Origin: Caulobacter sp.
Lineage (GTDB): Bacteria > Pseudomonadota > Alphaproteobacteria > Caulobacterales > Caulobacteraceae
Length of the DNA: 64,000 nucleotides
Assembly (NCBI GenBank): GCA_030683005.1
Contig: JAUXMY010000012.1
Span: 1 to 64,000 of the forward strand
Reading direction: 5' to 3'
The position numbers and the translations under genes were made by a program. A model generated the notes under the pieces. The model searched no databases, was not told the DNA's origin, and saw only the letters and a program-made list of their open reading frames with translations. Below, piece by piece: positions 44,742 to 54,203 of this stretch (positions within the stretch are counted from its first letter, which is position 1; each line of letters starts with the position of its first letter).

Positions 44742-46741
44742 GGCCGCCAGACCACGCCGATCCGCAGCGTTCGCGGCTGGTCGTAGCTTTCGATGCCGTC
44801 GAAGGTCTGGGCGGTCTCGACGGCGGCGTCGGCGATGTTCTCGGCGGACAGGTAGAGGGCGACAGCCGGCGTCAGCCGCCAGTCGGCGCGCAGGTCGGCC
44901 GAGGTCGCCGCCGACAGGGTGCGGGTGTTGAGATCGTCATCGAAGCGTTCACCCTCGTGCCGAACGGCCAGCCGCAGGGTCAGAGGCGCGATTGGCGTCC
45001 AGACGGCTTCGGCGCTGATCGCCAACTGCGGCGTCTGGGCCGGACGCAGGCCGGTCAGCTGCGCAGCGGCCGAACCGCCGTCGACTTCGGCCCGGGTCCA
45101 GGCTCCGGAGAGCTTCAGCCGCAACCGGTCGCTGACCGTCCAGCCGAGATCGGCCTCCAGGCCCCAGGCGTCGATGTCGCCGGCGTTCCGGCGCTGGCGC
45201 AGCACGCCGCCCGCCGGGACGAAGCCGGCGACCGGGAAAGTCCCCGGACCGACGCCGACCGTGACATTGGTCACCGCCCCTTCGAGCCGGTTGGCGAACA
45301 GGGTGGCGGACCAGTCGACCGTCCCCTCCCCGCCCACACCGAACTCGAGGCCGTAGAGGACTTCGGGCTCGAGGCCGGCGTTGGCCTCGGTGATGTCGTT
45401 GCCGACGCGGAACGGCCGATGCAGTTCGTTCAGCGTCGGCGGCCGGAAGCCGGCGTAGGCGGCGGCGCGCAGGAAGCCGTCGCCCAGGTCGCGACGCACG
45501 CCGGCGCGGGCGGTCGGCTGCCAGCCGTCGGCGTCGTCGGGGTTGAGGTCCAGGGTAGTGGCCGAGGTCGACAGATCACGTTCGACCCGCTCGCCGTCGA
45601 AGCTGGCCCAGCGATCCAGCCGGACCCCGCCGGTCAGCAGCCAGTCGCCGCTGACGCGCCAGGCCTCGCCGTAGACGCCGGCGACATACTGCGACCCTCC
45701 GGCCACCCGTCCCCGGGTGAAGGCGCCCGCCATGTAGCGGAAGCGCTCGCGGGTCTCGCCGTCGGCATAGCGGACATCGGCGCCCAGTTCCCAGCCGCCA
45801 TCGCCGGTGCTGTGTCGCAGCGCGGCGTTGAAGCCCAGGCCGATGGCCGGGGTGCCGAACTGCTCGGCCGCCGGGGTTGTGAAGGTGCGGCCGGCGCCGA
45901 CGGCGGCGGAGCTGTTCTCGAAATCGCTGACCTTCGCCCAGGCCTGCAGCCGCCACTCGTTGCCGATGCCGGGCGAGGCGCCGGTCAGGGTGGCGGAGGC
46001 GGAGACGCCCGTGGCGCTGGAGCTGGCGCCGACGAGGCCGCTCTCCCGCGCTTCGCGATAGCCGGCCAGCCGCAGCGACAGGTCGCCGCCCGACCACTCC
46101 GGCGACCAGCGGAGCGCCAGGCTGGACGCCTCGAAGGCCAATGGCGCGTCGGCCGCCCCGCGCCCGGCGCCGACCGGGATCCAGCCGTCGCTGGTCTGGG
46201 CCGCGCCGACGACCATCAGGTCGCCCGCCGCGAAGGCAAGGCTACCGCCGGCGAGGCCGCGCTCGCCGGCAAACAGTTCGTACTCACCGCCGGGCGAGAC
46301 GCGGGTGCGTTCGGCCAGCTGGATGGTCCCGGTCAGGGCGCCGGCGCCGTAGGGGCCCGCCCCCGCGCCGCGCACGACCAGCGCCCCCTCGATGCCGGCC
46401 GGCGGCAGGCCGGACCACAGCACCCAGCCGCCGAACGGATCGTTCTGCGGCACGCCGTCCAGGGTGACCAGCGCCCGGCCCGCGCCGGAGCCGGCGATGG
46501 CGCGGACGGTCATCCCCTGGGTCGTCGGGTTGGAGGCGACACTGGAGGTGCGGCGGAACAGCTGCACGCCGGGGACCAGGGTCAGGGCCTCGTCCACCCG
46601 CGAGGACGCCGTCACCATCCCGCCGTCGACCGTCACCACGGCGAAGGCGGCGTCGGTCGGCGCCGGAGGCAGGCGCGCCGCCTCGACCACGACGGCTTCG
46701 ACAGTGGGCGGTGGCGGCGAGACGTCGGTGAACAGGAGCAT
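44738..46741 (-). CDS. TonB-dependent receptor without a visible signal peptide
   Basis: 667 residues. The plug domain begins after VEAVVVEAARLPPAP and continues with VDEALTLVPGVQLFRR, GRALVTLDGVPQNDPFGGW and PYGAGALTGTIQLAE. The barrel ends QPRTLRIGVVWRP. Residues MLLFTDVSPPPPTVEAVVV show no signal peptide. The start codon is nine bases after the TAG of the PQQ dehydrogenase gene, in the same frame, so a single stop separates the two. It would take up a large or metal-bound compound using TonB-ExbBD. It is the last gene of a five-gene operon. Confidence 0.9.
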   Translation of the reverse strand: MLLFTDVSPPPPTVEAVVVEAARLPPAPTDAAFAVVTVDGGMVTASSRVDEALTLVPGVQLFRRTSSVASNPTTQGMTVRAIAGSGAGRALVTLDGVPQNDPFGGWVLWSGLPPAGIEGALVVRGAGAGPYGAGALTGTIQLAERTRVSPGGEYELFAGERGLAGGSLAFAAGDLMVVGAAQTSDGWIPVGAGRGAADAPLAFEASSLALRWSPEWSGGDLSLRLAGYREARESGLVGASSSATGVSASATLTGASPGIGNEWRLQAWAKVSDFENSSAAVGAGRTFTTPAAEQFGTPAIGLGFNAALRHSTGDGGWELGADVRYADGETRERFRYMAGAFTRGRVAGGSQYVAGVYGEAWRVSGDWLLTGGVRLDRWASFDGERVERDLSTSATTLDLNPDDADGWQPTARAGVRRDLGDGFLRAAAYAGFRPPTLNELHRPFRVGNDITEANAGLEPEVLYGLEFGVGGEGTVDWSATLFANRLEGAVTNVTVGVGPGTFPVAGFVPAGGVLRQRRNAGDIDAWGLEADLGWTVSDRLRLKLSGAWTRAEVDGGSAAAQLTGLRPAQTPQLAISAEAVWTPIAPLTLRLAVRHEGERFDDDLNTRTLSAATSADLRADWRLTPAVALYLSAENIADAAVETAQTFDGIESYDQPRTLRIGVVWRP

Positions 46742-46750
46742 GCCTCTCGT

Positions 46751-48883
46751 CTACTTCGCCGGCTTCGCCGCCGCCATCCTCGCCTTCTGCGCCGTGGCCA
46801 GGGAGAGCACGTACTGGCGCACCTCCTCGGCCTGGCCGGCGGTCACGTACTGCTTGAACGAGACCATGCCGTTTTCGATCCGGTCGCCGTCGATGACCAC
46901 GCCCTTCCAGACCGCCGCGTCCGTCGTCACCGGCGAGAAGCGCAGGTCGGGGATCGAGAAGTCCGACACCGCGCTCGCGCCGTGGCAGACCGAGCAGTAG
47001 TTGGCGAAGGTCAGGTTGCCGGCCGCGATCTGCTGCGGCGTGGCGGTGACGGGCGGCAGGTCCGGGAACTCGCGGGTCGAGACCGGCCGCGGCGGCAGGG
47101 TCTTCTTGCCGCCGAGCTTGAAGACCAGCAGGCGACGCGGACCTTCCGAGCGCGGATCGACGCCGGCCCCGGCCGTCAGGGCGAAGCCGCCGCCCCAGCC
47201 GGCCATCAGGGCGACGTACTGCTCGCCGTCGATCTCATAGGTCATCGAGGGCGCGACGACGCCGGTCTGGGTGTCGAAGGACCACAGCTTGCCGCCGGTC
47301 GCCGCGTCATAGGCGGCGAATTCACCCGTCGCCGAGCCCTGGAAGACCAGGCCGCCGGCCGTGGTCAGCACGCCGCCGTTCCAGGGGCCGCCGTGCGGCA
47401 CGGACCACTTCTCGGTCTGGGTCACCGGGTCCCAGGCGATCAGCCGGCCCTTAAGGCTGGAGCGGATGGCCTTGAGGCCCGCCTCATCGTCCGGCAGGCC
47501 AGCGATCAGCACGTCAATGCCGACGTTCCAGACGCCCGGCTGGTAGCGGAAGTTGGCGTTGGCCCCGCCCGGCTGCATGTAGGGGAACGGGATCTCCTGG
47601 GCGGGGATGTAGACGAGGCCGGTACCGGGGTTGAACGCCATCGGTTGCCAGTTGTGGCCGCCCAGCGGGCCGGGCATGCCGAGATTCATCCCTGCTCCGT
47701 AGCGCGCGTTGGGCGTCTCGATCGGCCGGCCGGTCGCCATGTCGACGCCGGTGGTCCAGGTCTGGGGCACATAGTTCTTCGCCGAGATCAGTTTCCCGGT
47801 GGCCCGATCGAGCACATAGAAGAAGCCGTTCTTCGGGGCCTGCATCAGCACCTTGCGCGGCTGCCCGGCGATGGTGATGTCGGCCAGGATGATGTGCTGG
47901 GTGGCGGTGTAGTCCCAGCTTTCGCCGGGCGTGGTCTGGTAGTGCCAGACATACGCGCCGGTGTCGGGCTTGAGCGCCACGATCGAGGACAGGAACAGAT
48001 TGTCGCCGCCGCCGGGCGAGCGGATGTCGCGGTTCCACGGCGAGCCATTGCCCACGCCGATGTAGAGCAGGTCCATGTCCGGGTCGTAGGCCATGGAATC
48101 CCAGACCGTGCCGCCGGCGCCGGTCTTCCAGAACTCGCCGTTCCAGGTCGGCCGGGCGAGCTTCATGGCTTCGTCGGAGGCCGCGCCGTCTGTCGGCTGC
48201 TCGCCGGGCACGGTGTAGAAGCGCCACAGCATCTTGCCGCTCTTCGCGTCATAGGCCGACAGGTAGCCGCGCACGCCCAGCTCGGCGCCGCCGTTGCCGA
48301 TCAGCACCTTGCCCTTCACGATCCGGGGCGCTCCGGTGATGGTGTAGGGCTTGCTCTGGTCGACGGTGACGACCTCCCAGACCTTCTTGCCGGTCTTGGC
48401 GTCGAGCGAGATCAGGCGGCCGTCCAGAGCGCCGAAATAAACCCTGCCCTCCCACAGTGCGACGCCGCGATTGACGCTGTCGCAGCAGGCCTTCACGCCC
48501 GTCTTGCGGGGCACCTGCGGGTCATGTTCCCACAGCAGCTTGCCGGTCTTCGCTTCGAAGGCCCGGACGATCGACCAGGACGAGGTCGTGTACATGACCC
48601 CGTCGGCGACCAGCGGCGTCGCCTCGATGCCGCGGTTCTCGGGCAGGTCGTAGCTCCAGGCCAGGCCAAGATCCTTGACCGTCGTCTTGCTGATCTGCGT
48701 CAGCGGGCTGAAGCGTTGCTCGCCGTAGGTGCGGCCGTGGGTCAGCCATTCGCCCGGCGTATCGTCGGCGGCGGCGATGCGCTTGCCGTCTACGTCAGCC
48801 GTGCCGCTTCCGCAGCCGGCAAGCAGGGTCGCGGCCGCAAGTGCGGCCGCCAGGGCGATGCGCCTCATCCGTCGTCTCCTCAT
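46751..48883 (-). CDS. PQQ-dependent alcohol dehydrogenase with C-terminal cytochrome c (quinohemoprotein)
   Basis: 710 residues. A lipoprotein signal ([13 protein letters not shown]) is visible. The PQQ propeller shows the vicinal Cys pair in [12 protein letters not shown], and [38 protein letters not shown] and [18 protein letters not shown] with the active-site Asp. The residue two after that Asp is Thr, whereas lanthanide-dependent XoxF/PedH types carry Asp, so a calcium site is more likely. The C-terminal domain carries heme motif CSVCHG at about residue 630. The family oxidises primary alcohols in the periplasm and passes electrons to a cytochrome. It follows an acyltransferase gene by 53 bases and precedes the receptor gene. 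Confidence 0.94.
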   Translation of the reverse strand: MRRRRMRRIALAAALAAATLLAGCGSGTADVDGKRIAAADDTPGEWLTHGRTYGEQRFSPLTQISKTTVKDLGLAWSYDLPENRGIEATPLVADGVMYTTSSWSIVRAFEAKTGKLLWEHDPQVPRKTGVKACCDSVNRGVALWEGRVYFGALDGRLISLDAKTGKKVWEVVTVDQSKPYTITGAPRIVKGKVLIGNGGAELGVRGYLSAYDAKSGKMLWRFYTVPGEQPTDGAASDEAMKLARPTWNGEFWKTGAGGTVWDSMAYDPDMDLLYIGVGNGSPWNRDIRSPGGGDNLFLSSIVALKPDTGAYVWHYQTTPGESWDYTATQHIILADITIAGQPRKVLMQAPKNGFFYVLDRATGKLISAKNYVPQTWTTGVDMATGRPIETPNARYGAGMNLGMPGPLGGHNWQPMAFNPGTGLVYIPAQEIPFPYMQPGGANANFRYQPGVWNVGIDVLIAGLPDDEAGLKAIRSSLKGRLIAWDPVTQTEKWSVPHGGPWNGGVLTTAGGLVFQGSATGEFAAYDAATGGKLWSFDTQTGVVAPSMTYEIDGEQYVALMAGWGGGFALTAGAGVDPRSEGPRRLLVFKLGGKKTLPPRPVSTREFPDLPPVTATPQQIAAGNLTFANYCSVCHGASAVSDFSIPDLRFSPVTTDAAVWKGVVIDGDRIENGMVSFKQYVTAGQAEEVRQYVLSLATAQKARMAAAKPAK

Positions 48884-48936
48884 CGCACCGCGTCTGTCGC
48901 GCGGAGTCGCAGCGAGTATGCGAACGCTCCGTCAGG

Positions 48937-49923
48937 TCATGCAAGCCGTCGCCGCAGCCGGACCAGCATCGGCCGCTCGATCAACAGGTAGCTCGCCAGC
49001 CCGCCCAGGATGGCGACCGCCATGGCCAGCGGCACGAACAGCGGCGGGTTCCAGGCGCCGATGGTCATGGCCAGGGCGCCGATGGTCAGGGTGTGGGTCA
49101 GGTAGATCGAGTAGGAGGCGTCGCCCAGCAGGCCCAGCCAGCGCCAGGCGGGCCAGCCGCCATCCGACTCGACGCTGACCGCGCCGGCCACCACCAGCAC
49201 GGCCGGCAAGCCCCAGATCATCGGCCGCCACAGATCCGGATCGATCGCCGACAGCCACAGCAGCAGAAACAGGGTCAGGCCCAGGCCCAGCAGCAGCCAC
49301 CCTATGGCCCGCTCCGGCAGCAGCCGCTCCTGCGCCAGCCGCGCCAGCCAGACGCCGGCCAGGAACTGCAGGAACATCGGGTTCAGCAGCATGACGTAGC
49401 CCGGCGGCCAGGCGAAGCCGGCGATCGACAGCAGGAGCAGCGCCATGGTCAGGGCGGCGATCCGCCGGCGCACCGGCAGGATCAGGCAGCTGGCGAAAAC
49501 GAGGTAGAAGACCGCCTCGTAATTCAGGGTCCAGCCTGGCGGCAGCACCGGGAACGGCTGGCCGTCCGGGTTCATGTGCTGGATGAAGGCCAGCGACAGC
49601 AGCACGTGGTCGGCGCGCGGCTCGACCTCCGGAAAACGCTGCGGGAACGCCAGCGCGCCGGCGACCAGCGCCAGGGTGACCAGCCAGTAGAGCGGCGCCA
49701 CCCGGATGACGCGGCGCCGGAGGAAGGCCAGCGGCGTCGGGTCCCGACCGGCGGTGACCGTCCACATGACAAAGCCGCTGATCACGAAGAACAGGTCGAC
49801 GCCCGCCGCCCCGATGCTGAAGTCGATCCGCGACCACTGGCAGGCATGGAACAGGGCGACCGACAGGGCCGCCATGGCCCGCAGATGCTGGATCGAGACC
49901 CATGGCCGATCCGTCGCGTCCAT
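48937..49923 (-). CDS. Acyltransferase-3 family membrane protein
   Basis: 328 residues from the ATG at 49921-49923. About ten hydrophobic segments and the family markers SIQHLRAMAALSVALFHACQ, GVDLFFVISGFVMWTVT and LGDASYSIYLTHTLTIGA identify an OatA/O-antigen-type acyltransferase 3. Such proteins transfer acyl groups to sugars, lipids or polymers across the inner membrane. The gene begins two bases after the stop of the diheme cytochrome gene, so both are in one operon. Its place between two redox lipoproteins is unusual; the acceptor is unknown. Confidence 0.9.
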   Translation of the reverse strand: MDATDRPWVSIQHLRAMAALSVALFHACQWSRIDFSIGAAGVDLFFVISGFVMWTVTAGRDPTPLAFLRRRVIRVAPLYWLVTLALVAGALAFPQRFPEVEPRADHVLLSLAFIQHMNPDGQPFPVLPPGWTLNYEAVFYLVFASCLILPVRRRIAALTMALLLLSIAGFAWPPGYVMLLNPMFLQFLAGVWLARLAQERLLPERAIGWLLLGLGLTLFLLLWLSAIDPDLWRPMIWGLPAVLVVAGAVSVESDGGWPAWRWLGLLGDASYSIYLTHTLTIGALAMTIGAWNPPLFVPLAMAVAILGGLASYLLIERPMLVRLRRRLA

Positions 49924-49925
49924 GG

Positions 49926-51029
49926 TCAGCCGCAGCCTCCGGGCATGGCGGCGACCCATCGCCGGAGCAGGTCGACCGCTTCGTCCTGCACGAGCGCCCT
50001 GCCCAGTTCGGGCATCATCGCGCCGGGATCGAGGGAGGCGGTGCGGTAGACGAGGATCGACTCATCGGGCTTGCCCGGATGGATCCCGTATCGGAAGCCG
50101 CCGGTCCCCTGTCCCGCCGCGATCGGGGGCTTGCACAGGCCGAGGCGCGGTCCCGACACGGCAGGCGTCAGGTACATCCCGGAGGTGTCGGCCGGCCCGG
50201 TCGGGCTGTGGCAGTGGGCGCAGTTGATGTCGAGCCAGGCCCGCGCCCGGGCGTCCAGCGGCTGCGCCTCGTCAAGCCAGTCAACCCCGCCGGGGCGCTG
50301 CGCGGGCGGGCCGCGCAGGTAGCCGATAGCCTCCAGCCGGGCGAGCTGGTTGAAGCCGGTCCCCGCCACCGCGACCTCGCGGTCCAGGTGGCGCGCCTTC
50401 AGGCCGATGGGCTGCAGCGCCTTGGCGGCGTGATCGGTCGCGTGGCAGCCGCTGCACTGGTTCACATTGGGGACCTGGTAGGTGAAGCGATCGCTGCGCC
50501 CGGCCCGGGCCAGGGTCAGGGCGATCGGCTGGCCCGTCCGCTTGAGCGTGGCCGTCCTCTGTTTCTCATCCCAGACGTAGGGCAGCGCGACCCAGCCGCC
50601 GGTCCGCCGCACGAGGATGCGGGTCTCGACCAGGCGGATCGTCGACAGGTCCAGACCCTCGCCTGTTTCCGAAAGCTTCAGCCCGTCGGCCGGCGACACC
50701 GCGCCGTCGGCGGCTTTCCGATAGAAGAAGGTCTTGGTGATCACCGTCCCGACCGGGAAGTCGAACGCCTCCTCATCGGACCAGCTCGCGGCCTGTCCCT
50801 TCGGCATCCAGACGGTGCGCAGCTTGCCCGCATAGTCGGTGAACAGCGGCGTGTTCAGCTCGTAGGCCTGCGCCCCCTCCGCCAGGATCAGCCGCCCGTC
50901 GCGCACGCCGACCATGCCCCAGTCGGCCAGGTCCTGCGGCAGCCCCTCGTCGATGAAGCGCGGCTCCAGCGCTCGCGGCGAACAGGCCGCGAGCGTCAGG
51001 ACCAGCAACAGACCGAACAGCCGGATCAC
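49926..51029 (-). CDS. Diheme c-type cytochrome lipoprotein, TIGR03806 / SO2930 family
   Basis: 367 residues from the GTG at 51027-51029, which overlaps the stop of the beta-helix gene (GTGA). The lipobox is LTLAACSPR. The N-terminal part contains YELNTPLFTDYAGKLRTVWM and FPVGTVITKTFFY, typical of the family. Heme motifs are CSGCH (in VNQCSGCHATDHAAKALQPI) and CAHCH (in NCAHCHSPTGPA). The C-terminus has MPELGRALVQDEAVDLLRRW. As I recall, this family occurs regularly beside the TIGR03805 beta-helix family and its role is unknown. In this operon it could accept electrons from the PQQ enzyme. Confidence 0.85.
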   Translation of the reverse strand: MIRLFGLLLVLTLAACSPRALEPRFIDEGLPQDLADWGMVGVRDGRLILAEGAQAYELNTPLFTDYAGKLRTVWMPKGQAASWSDEEAFDFPVGTVITKTFFYRKAADGAVSPADGLKLSETGEGLDLSTIRLVETRILVRRTGGWVALPYVWDEKQRTATLKRTGQPIALTLARAGRSDRFTYQVPNVNQCSGCHATDHAAKALQPIGLKARHLDREVAVAGTGFNQLARLEAIGYLRGPPAQRPGGVDWLDEAQPLDARARAWLDINCAHCHSPTGPADTSGMYLTPAVSGPRLGLCKPPIAAGQGTGGFRYGIHPGKPDESILVYRTASLDPGAMMPELGRALVQDEAVDLLRRWVAAMPGGCG

Positions 51030-52306
51030 GACTTGCCGGCGGCCGGAATTCTCGACTCCGTCGGGATCGGCCCGGCGAACTCGACGTTGGCCGCCGGCAG
51101 CGGCGGCAACTTGCAGCGCAGCTCCACCACCTTGGGGTTCTTGGCCTTGTTGGGCAGGTCGGCGTTCAGCACCCTGGCCGCGCCGTTGTCGACGCAGATC
51201 GCCAGGGCGGGATCGGGCTTGCCGGCCACGAACTTGGCCTTGTCGACATAGCCGTCCCACAGCACGTCCGGCAGCGCGCCGGTCAGGCCGAACAGGGCGA
51301 CGCGCAGCGCCTGCAGTTCGACGCCGTCGGGCTTTCCGCCGCCGGGCGAGAAGCGGTTGCCGTGGACGAAGATGCTCTCCGGCCAGGGGTCGAAGGTCTC
51401 CGAAGCCCCCTCGCCAGCCTTGTAGCCGGCCGAGAAGAAGCTGGAGACGATGACGTTGGCGGTGTTGTTGCCGCCGATATCGTTGTCGAAGATCTCGACC
51501 TGGTCATTGGAATTGATGATCACGCCTGTGCCGGCCGGCACCGAGGCGACCGCCGTGCCCTTGCGGCCGAAGTTGGCGGTGTTGTTGCCCACCGCGCGGT
51601 TACGGAAGATGCGCGTGCCGAAGCCCGGGACCTTCAGGTTGGGCATGTTGAACACCAGGATGCCGCCGGTGTTGTTGGTCGCCAGGTTGTCATAGACGTC
51701 GGCGTTCTGGGTGTTCTCGATCTCGATGCCGGCGACATTGAACTCGGCGCGATTGCGGCGGACCACCACGTTTTGCGACTGGCCGACGTAGATGCCGGCG
51801 TCCGAGGCGCCGATGGCGACGCTGTCCTCGATCAGCAGGTTCTTCACCTGCACTGGATACAGGCCATAGGCGCCGTTCGAGGTCTTCGGCCCGCCCGTCC
51901 ACTCGGCGCGGACGCGGCGGATGATGACGTTCTCGGCCTCGTTGACCTTCAGGGCGTCGCCCTTGGCGTCCTCGAGCGCCAGATCCTCGATGGTGAAGTT
52001 GGAGGCGTTGACCAGCAGCCCCTCGGCGCCGGCCGTCTGACCCTTGAAGGTCAGGATGGTCTTGTCCATGCCGGCGCCGCGGATGATGACGCCGTCGACT
52101 TCGAGGCTGAGCCCGCGATCGATGGCGTAAACGCCGGCCGGAATGCTGATCACGTCGCCCGGCTTGGCGTCGATCAGCTGCTGGATCAGCGTTTCCTGGT
52201 AGGCCGTGTCAGGCCTGGACGCCGTGCCGCCCCCGCCGCAGCCGGCCAGCGCCAGCGCGGCCGCGATTGTCAGGCCGCTGAAGATGCGGCGCATGCCCTG
52301 CCCCAT
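51026..52306 (-). CDS. Parallel beta-helix lipoprotein, TIGR03805 family
   Basis: 426 residues with a lipobox ([11 protein letters not shown]). Residues after the Cys suggest outer-membrane sorting. The protein shows repeated helix turns with N-ladders: [73 protein letters not shown] and [12 protein letters not shown]. These form a right-handed parallel beta-helix such as carbohydrate-binding or lyase folds. No catalytic signature was recognised. It leads an operon with the diheme cytochrome, acyltransferase, PQQ enzyme and receptor genes. Confidence 0.85.
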   Translation of the reverse strand: MGQGMRRIFSGLTIAAALALAGCGGGGTASRPDTAYQETLIQQLIDAKPGDVISIPAGVYAIDRGLSLEVDGVIIRGAGMDKTILTFKGQTAGAEGLLVNASNFTIEDLALEDAKGDALKVNEAENVIIRRVRAEWTGGPKTSNGAYGLYPVQVKNLLIEDSVAIGASDAGIYVGQSQNVVVRRNRAEFNVAGIEIENTQNADVYDNLATNNTGGILVFNMPNLKVPGFGTRIFRNRAVGNNTANFGRKGTAVASVPAGTGVIINSNDQVEIFDNDIGGNNTANVIVSSFFSAGYKAGEGASETFDPWPESIFVHGNRFSPGGGKPDGVELQALRVALFGLTGALPDVLWDGYVDKAKFVAGKPDPALAICVDNGAARVLNADLPNKAKNPKVVELRCKLPPLPAANVEFAGPIPTESRIPAAGKS

Positions 52307-52400
52307 GGGCGTCCTCCCGTTCCCTCAGGCCGGGACTCTGCCGGCCCCGGTTCGCAAGGGACGGTGGCATGCGGCGCGGGCGGCGGCAACGGCCTCCATC

Positions 52401-52480
52401 GGGGACATGTACCGTCTTCGGCAAGTGTCCCCTGCAGCTTGCTGAAGCTGACGGGGACACGCACTGAAGTGCATGTCCCC
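52401..52480. repeat. Two-hairpin palindromic repeat element
   Basis: Nearly identical to the element at 20291-20370 (74 of 80 bases by eye). Hairpin 1 is less perfect here (CGGCAAGTG for CGGTACGTG); hairpin 2 pairs GGGGACACGCACT with AGTGCATGTCCCC. It lies between two same-strand genes, upstream of the beta-helix operon. Confidence 0.85.
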
Positions 52481-52487
52481 GGTCGCG

Positions 52488-53429
52488 CTATCCCCCGTAC
52501 CGCTTCCCCATCTCCGCGCAGCAGGCGTGGAACTCGTCCACCGTGTCGCGGATGATGTCGGCCACCGGCCGGACGCTGTCGATGCGGCCGGCGACCTGGC
52601 CGGAGAGGGCGATGGAGGCCTCCATGTCGCCGCCGAAGTAAAGGTCCAGCGCCCGCGCCATTTCCGGCATGGCGCCGGCTTGCGGCGGATTGATCTCCAT
52701 CTCGGTGGTCTTGTTGGTGCGCAGCGCCCGCAGGGCCGGGCCGGGGCCAAAGCGGTTGAGGAACACCGTGTCGGTCTCCGCCGCGTTCACGATGGCGTCC
52801 TTCCAGTTCTGGTGAACCGGCGACTCGGCGGAACTGACCATCCGGGTGCCCATCTGGATGCCCTCGGCGCCCAGGGCGAAGGCCGCGGCCATGGTGCGGC
52901 CGTCCAGCATGCCCCCTGCGGCGATGATCGGCAGGTCGGTCTTGCTGGCGATCAGCGGCAACAGGACCATCAGCGCCACCTCGCGCGGGTTCTTGAAGCC
53001 GCCGCCCTCGCCGCCCTCGACCACCAGGCCGTCGACGCCGGCGTCGATGGCCTTCAGCGCCGCCGACAGCGACGGCACGACGTGAAACACGGTCAGGCCA
53101 GCGCTCTTCAGCGCCTCGCAGTACTTGCGCGGGTCGCCGGCCGAGGTGGTGACGAACTTGACGCCCTGGTCGATGACGAACTGGACGATGTCGGGGTCGC
53201 GCACGAAGGCCTGGGCGATGTTGACCCCAAACGGCTTGTCGGTGAGGCCGCGCATCTTGATGACCTCGGCCCGCACCTCGTCCAGCCGGCCCGAAGACGT
53301 CTCGATGATCCCCAGCCCGCCGGCGTTGGACACCGCCGAGGCCAGCTGGGCGCGGGCGATCCAGCCCATCGGGGCCTGGACGATGGGATACTGCACCCCC
53401 AGCATCTGCGTCAGGCGGTTGTCGATCAT
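52488..53429 (-). CDS. Nitronate monooxygenase family FMN protein
   Basis: 313 residues from the ATG at 53427-53429. The NMO/2-nitropropane dioxygenase barrel shows MLGVQYPIVQAPMGWIARAQ at the N-terminus, SAVSNAGGLGIIE, GVNIAQAF, VVEGGEGGGFKN and the FMN-phosphate site IIAAGGMLDGRTMAAAFALG with GIQMGTRM. Such enzymes oxidise alkyl nitronates to carbonyl compounds and nitrite; enoyl-ACP reductase FabK is a relative. It stands alone, divergent from the MoxR operon. Confidence 0.92.
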   Translation of the reverse strand: MIDNRLTQMLGVQYPIVQAPMGWIARAQLASAVSNAGGLGIIETSSGRLDEVRAEVIKMRGLTDKPFGVNIAQAFVRDPDIVQFVIDQGVKFVTTSAGDPRKYCEALKSAGLTVFHVVPSLSAALKAIDAGVDGLVVEGGEGGGFKNPREVALMVLLPLIASKTDLPIIAAGGMLDGRTMAAAFALGAEGIQMGTRMVSSAESPVHQNWKDAIVNAAETDTVFLNRFGPGPALRALRTNKTTEMEINPPQAGAMPEMARALDLYFGGDMEASIALSGQVAGRIDSVRPVADIIRDTVDEFHACCAEMGKRYGG

Positions 53430-53564
53430 TCTGTCTCTCCCCGTGCTTCGACGGGACGCTAGCAGACGAACAACTGTTTGGAAGGCGTCGCCGGTCGATT
53501 TATCAGCGGAGCGACGCAAGCCTCGATTGTGCCGGGCGCATCCGCCCGTGTATGCACATCCCGG

Positions 53565-54203
53565 ATGGGGCCTGATCAGTCTTCTGGCGGCGTTGACGGG
53601 ACGGGCGGGCGAAATGTCGCCGACGCCCACCGCGAGCTGTTGCAGGACAGGTCGCTCCAGTTCGAGTTCACCCAGTTCAAACCGGCCCCGCCGCCTCGAT
53701 GGCTCGAGGGGCTCGCCGAGCTTCTCGCGGCAACGGGCCCGGTGCTCAGCATCCTGTTCTGGATCGTGGTCGCGATCGTGGTGCTTGGCCTGCTCTATGT
53801 CATCGCGCGAAGTCTGGTGAAGGCGCGGTACGGCGGCCTGCCCGGCGCCGGGCCCAACCTGGGTCCCGATGCGGCGTGGCGTCCCACGGCTGAGCAGGCG
53901 CGGGTCCTGCTGGCCGACGCCGACACCCTGGCCGCCGACGGCCGCTTCGCCGAGGCCGCGCACCTGCTGCTGCTGCGCGGGGTGCAGGACATCCGCGATC
54001 ATCGACCGGGCCTGGTGCGTCCCGCCCTGACCAGCCGCGACATCGCCGGCCTCGAAGCCCTGCCGACGCAGGCCCGGGCCGCCTTCGGCGCCATTGCGCG
54101 GATCGTCGAGCGCAGCTTCTTCGGCGGTCGCGATCTGGCGGCGGACGACTGGGGCCGTTGCCGGAGCGCCTACGAGACCTTCGCGCTGGGCGGCGGCGCA
54201 TGA
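53565..54203 (+). CDS. DUF4129-type membrane protein of the MoxR operon
   Basis: 212 residues from the ATG at 53565; the start is not certain because no good ribosome-binding site is visible. After a soluble N-terminal part (LLQDRSLQFEFTQFKP) comes one membrane helix (ISILFWIVVAIVVLGLLYVIA-like, about residues 65-85). The soluble C-terminal part has TLAADGRFAEAAHLLLLRGVQ and ALTSRDIAGLEALP, which match the DUF4129 pattern found in MoxR operons. Its stop overlaps the start of the DUF4350 gene (ATGA). Confidence 0.75.
   Translation: MGPDQSSGGVDGTGGRNVADAHRELLQDRSLQFEFTQFKPAPPPRWLEGLAELLAATGPVLSILFWIVVAIVVLGLLYVIARSLVKARYGGLPGAGPNLGPDAAWRPTAEQARVLLADADTLAADGRFAEAAHLLLLRGVQDIRDHRPGLVRPALTSRDIAGLEALPTQARAAFGAIARIVERSFFGGRDLAADDWGRCRSAYETFALGGGA

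Noticed and set aside
44516..48991. Open + strand frame of about 1490 codons
   Set aside because: It covers the TonB receptor and PQQ dehydrogenase genes on the opposite strand and shows no family motifs.
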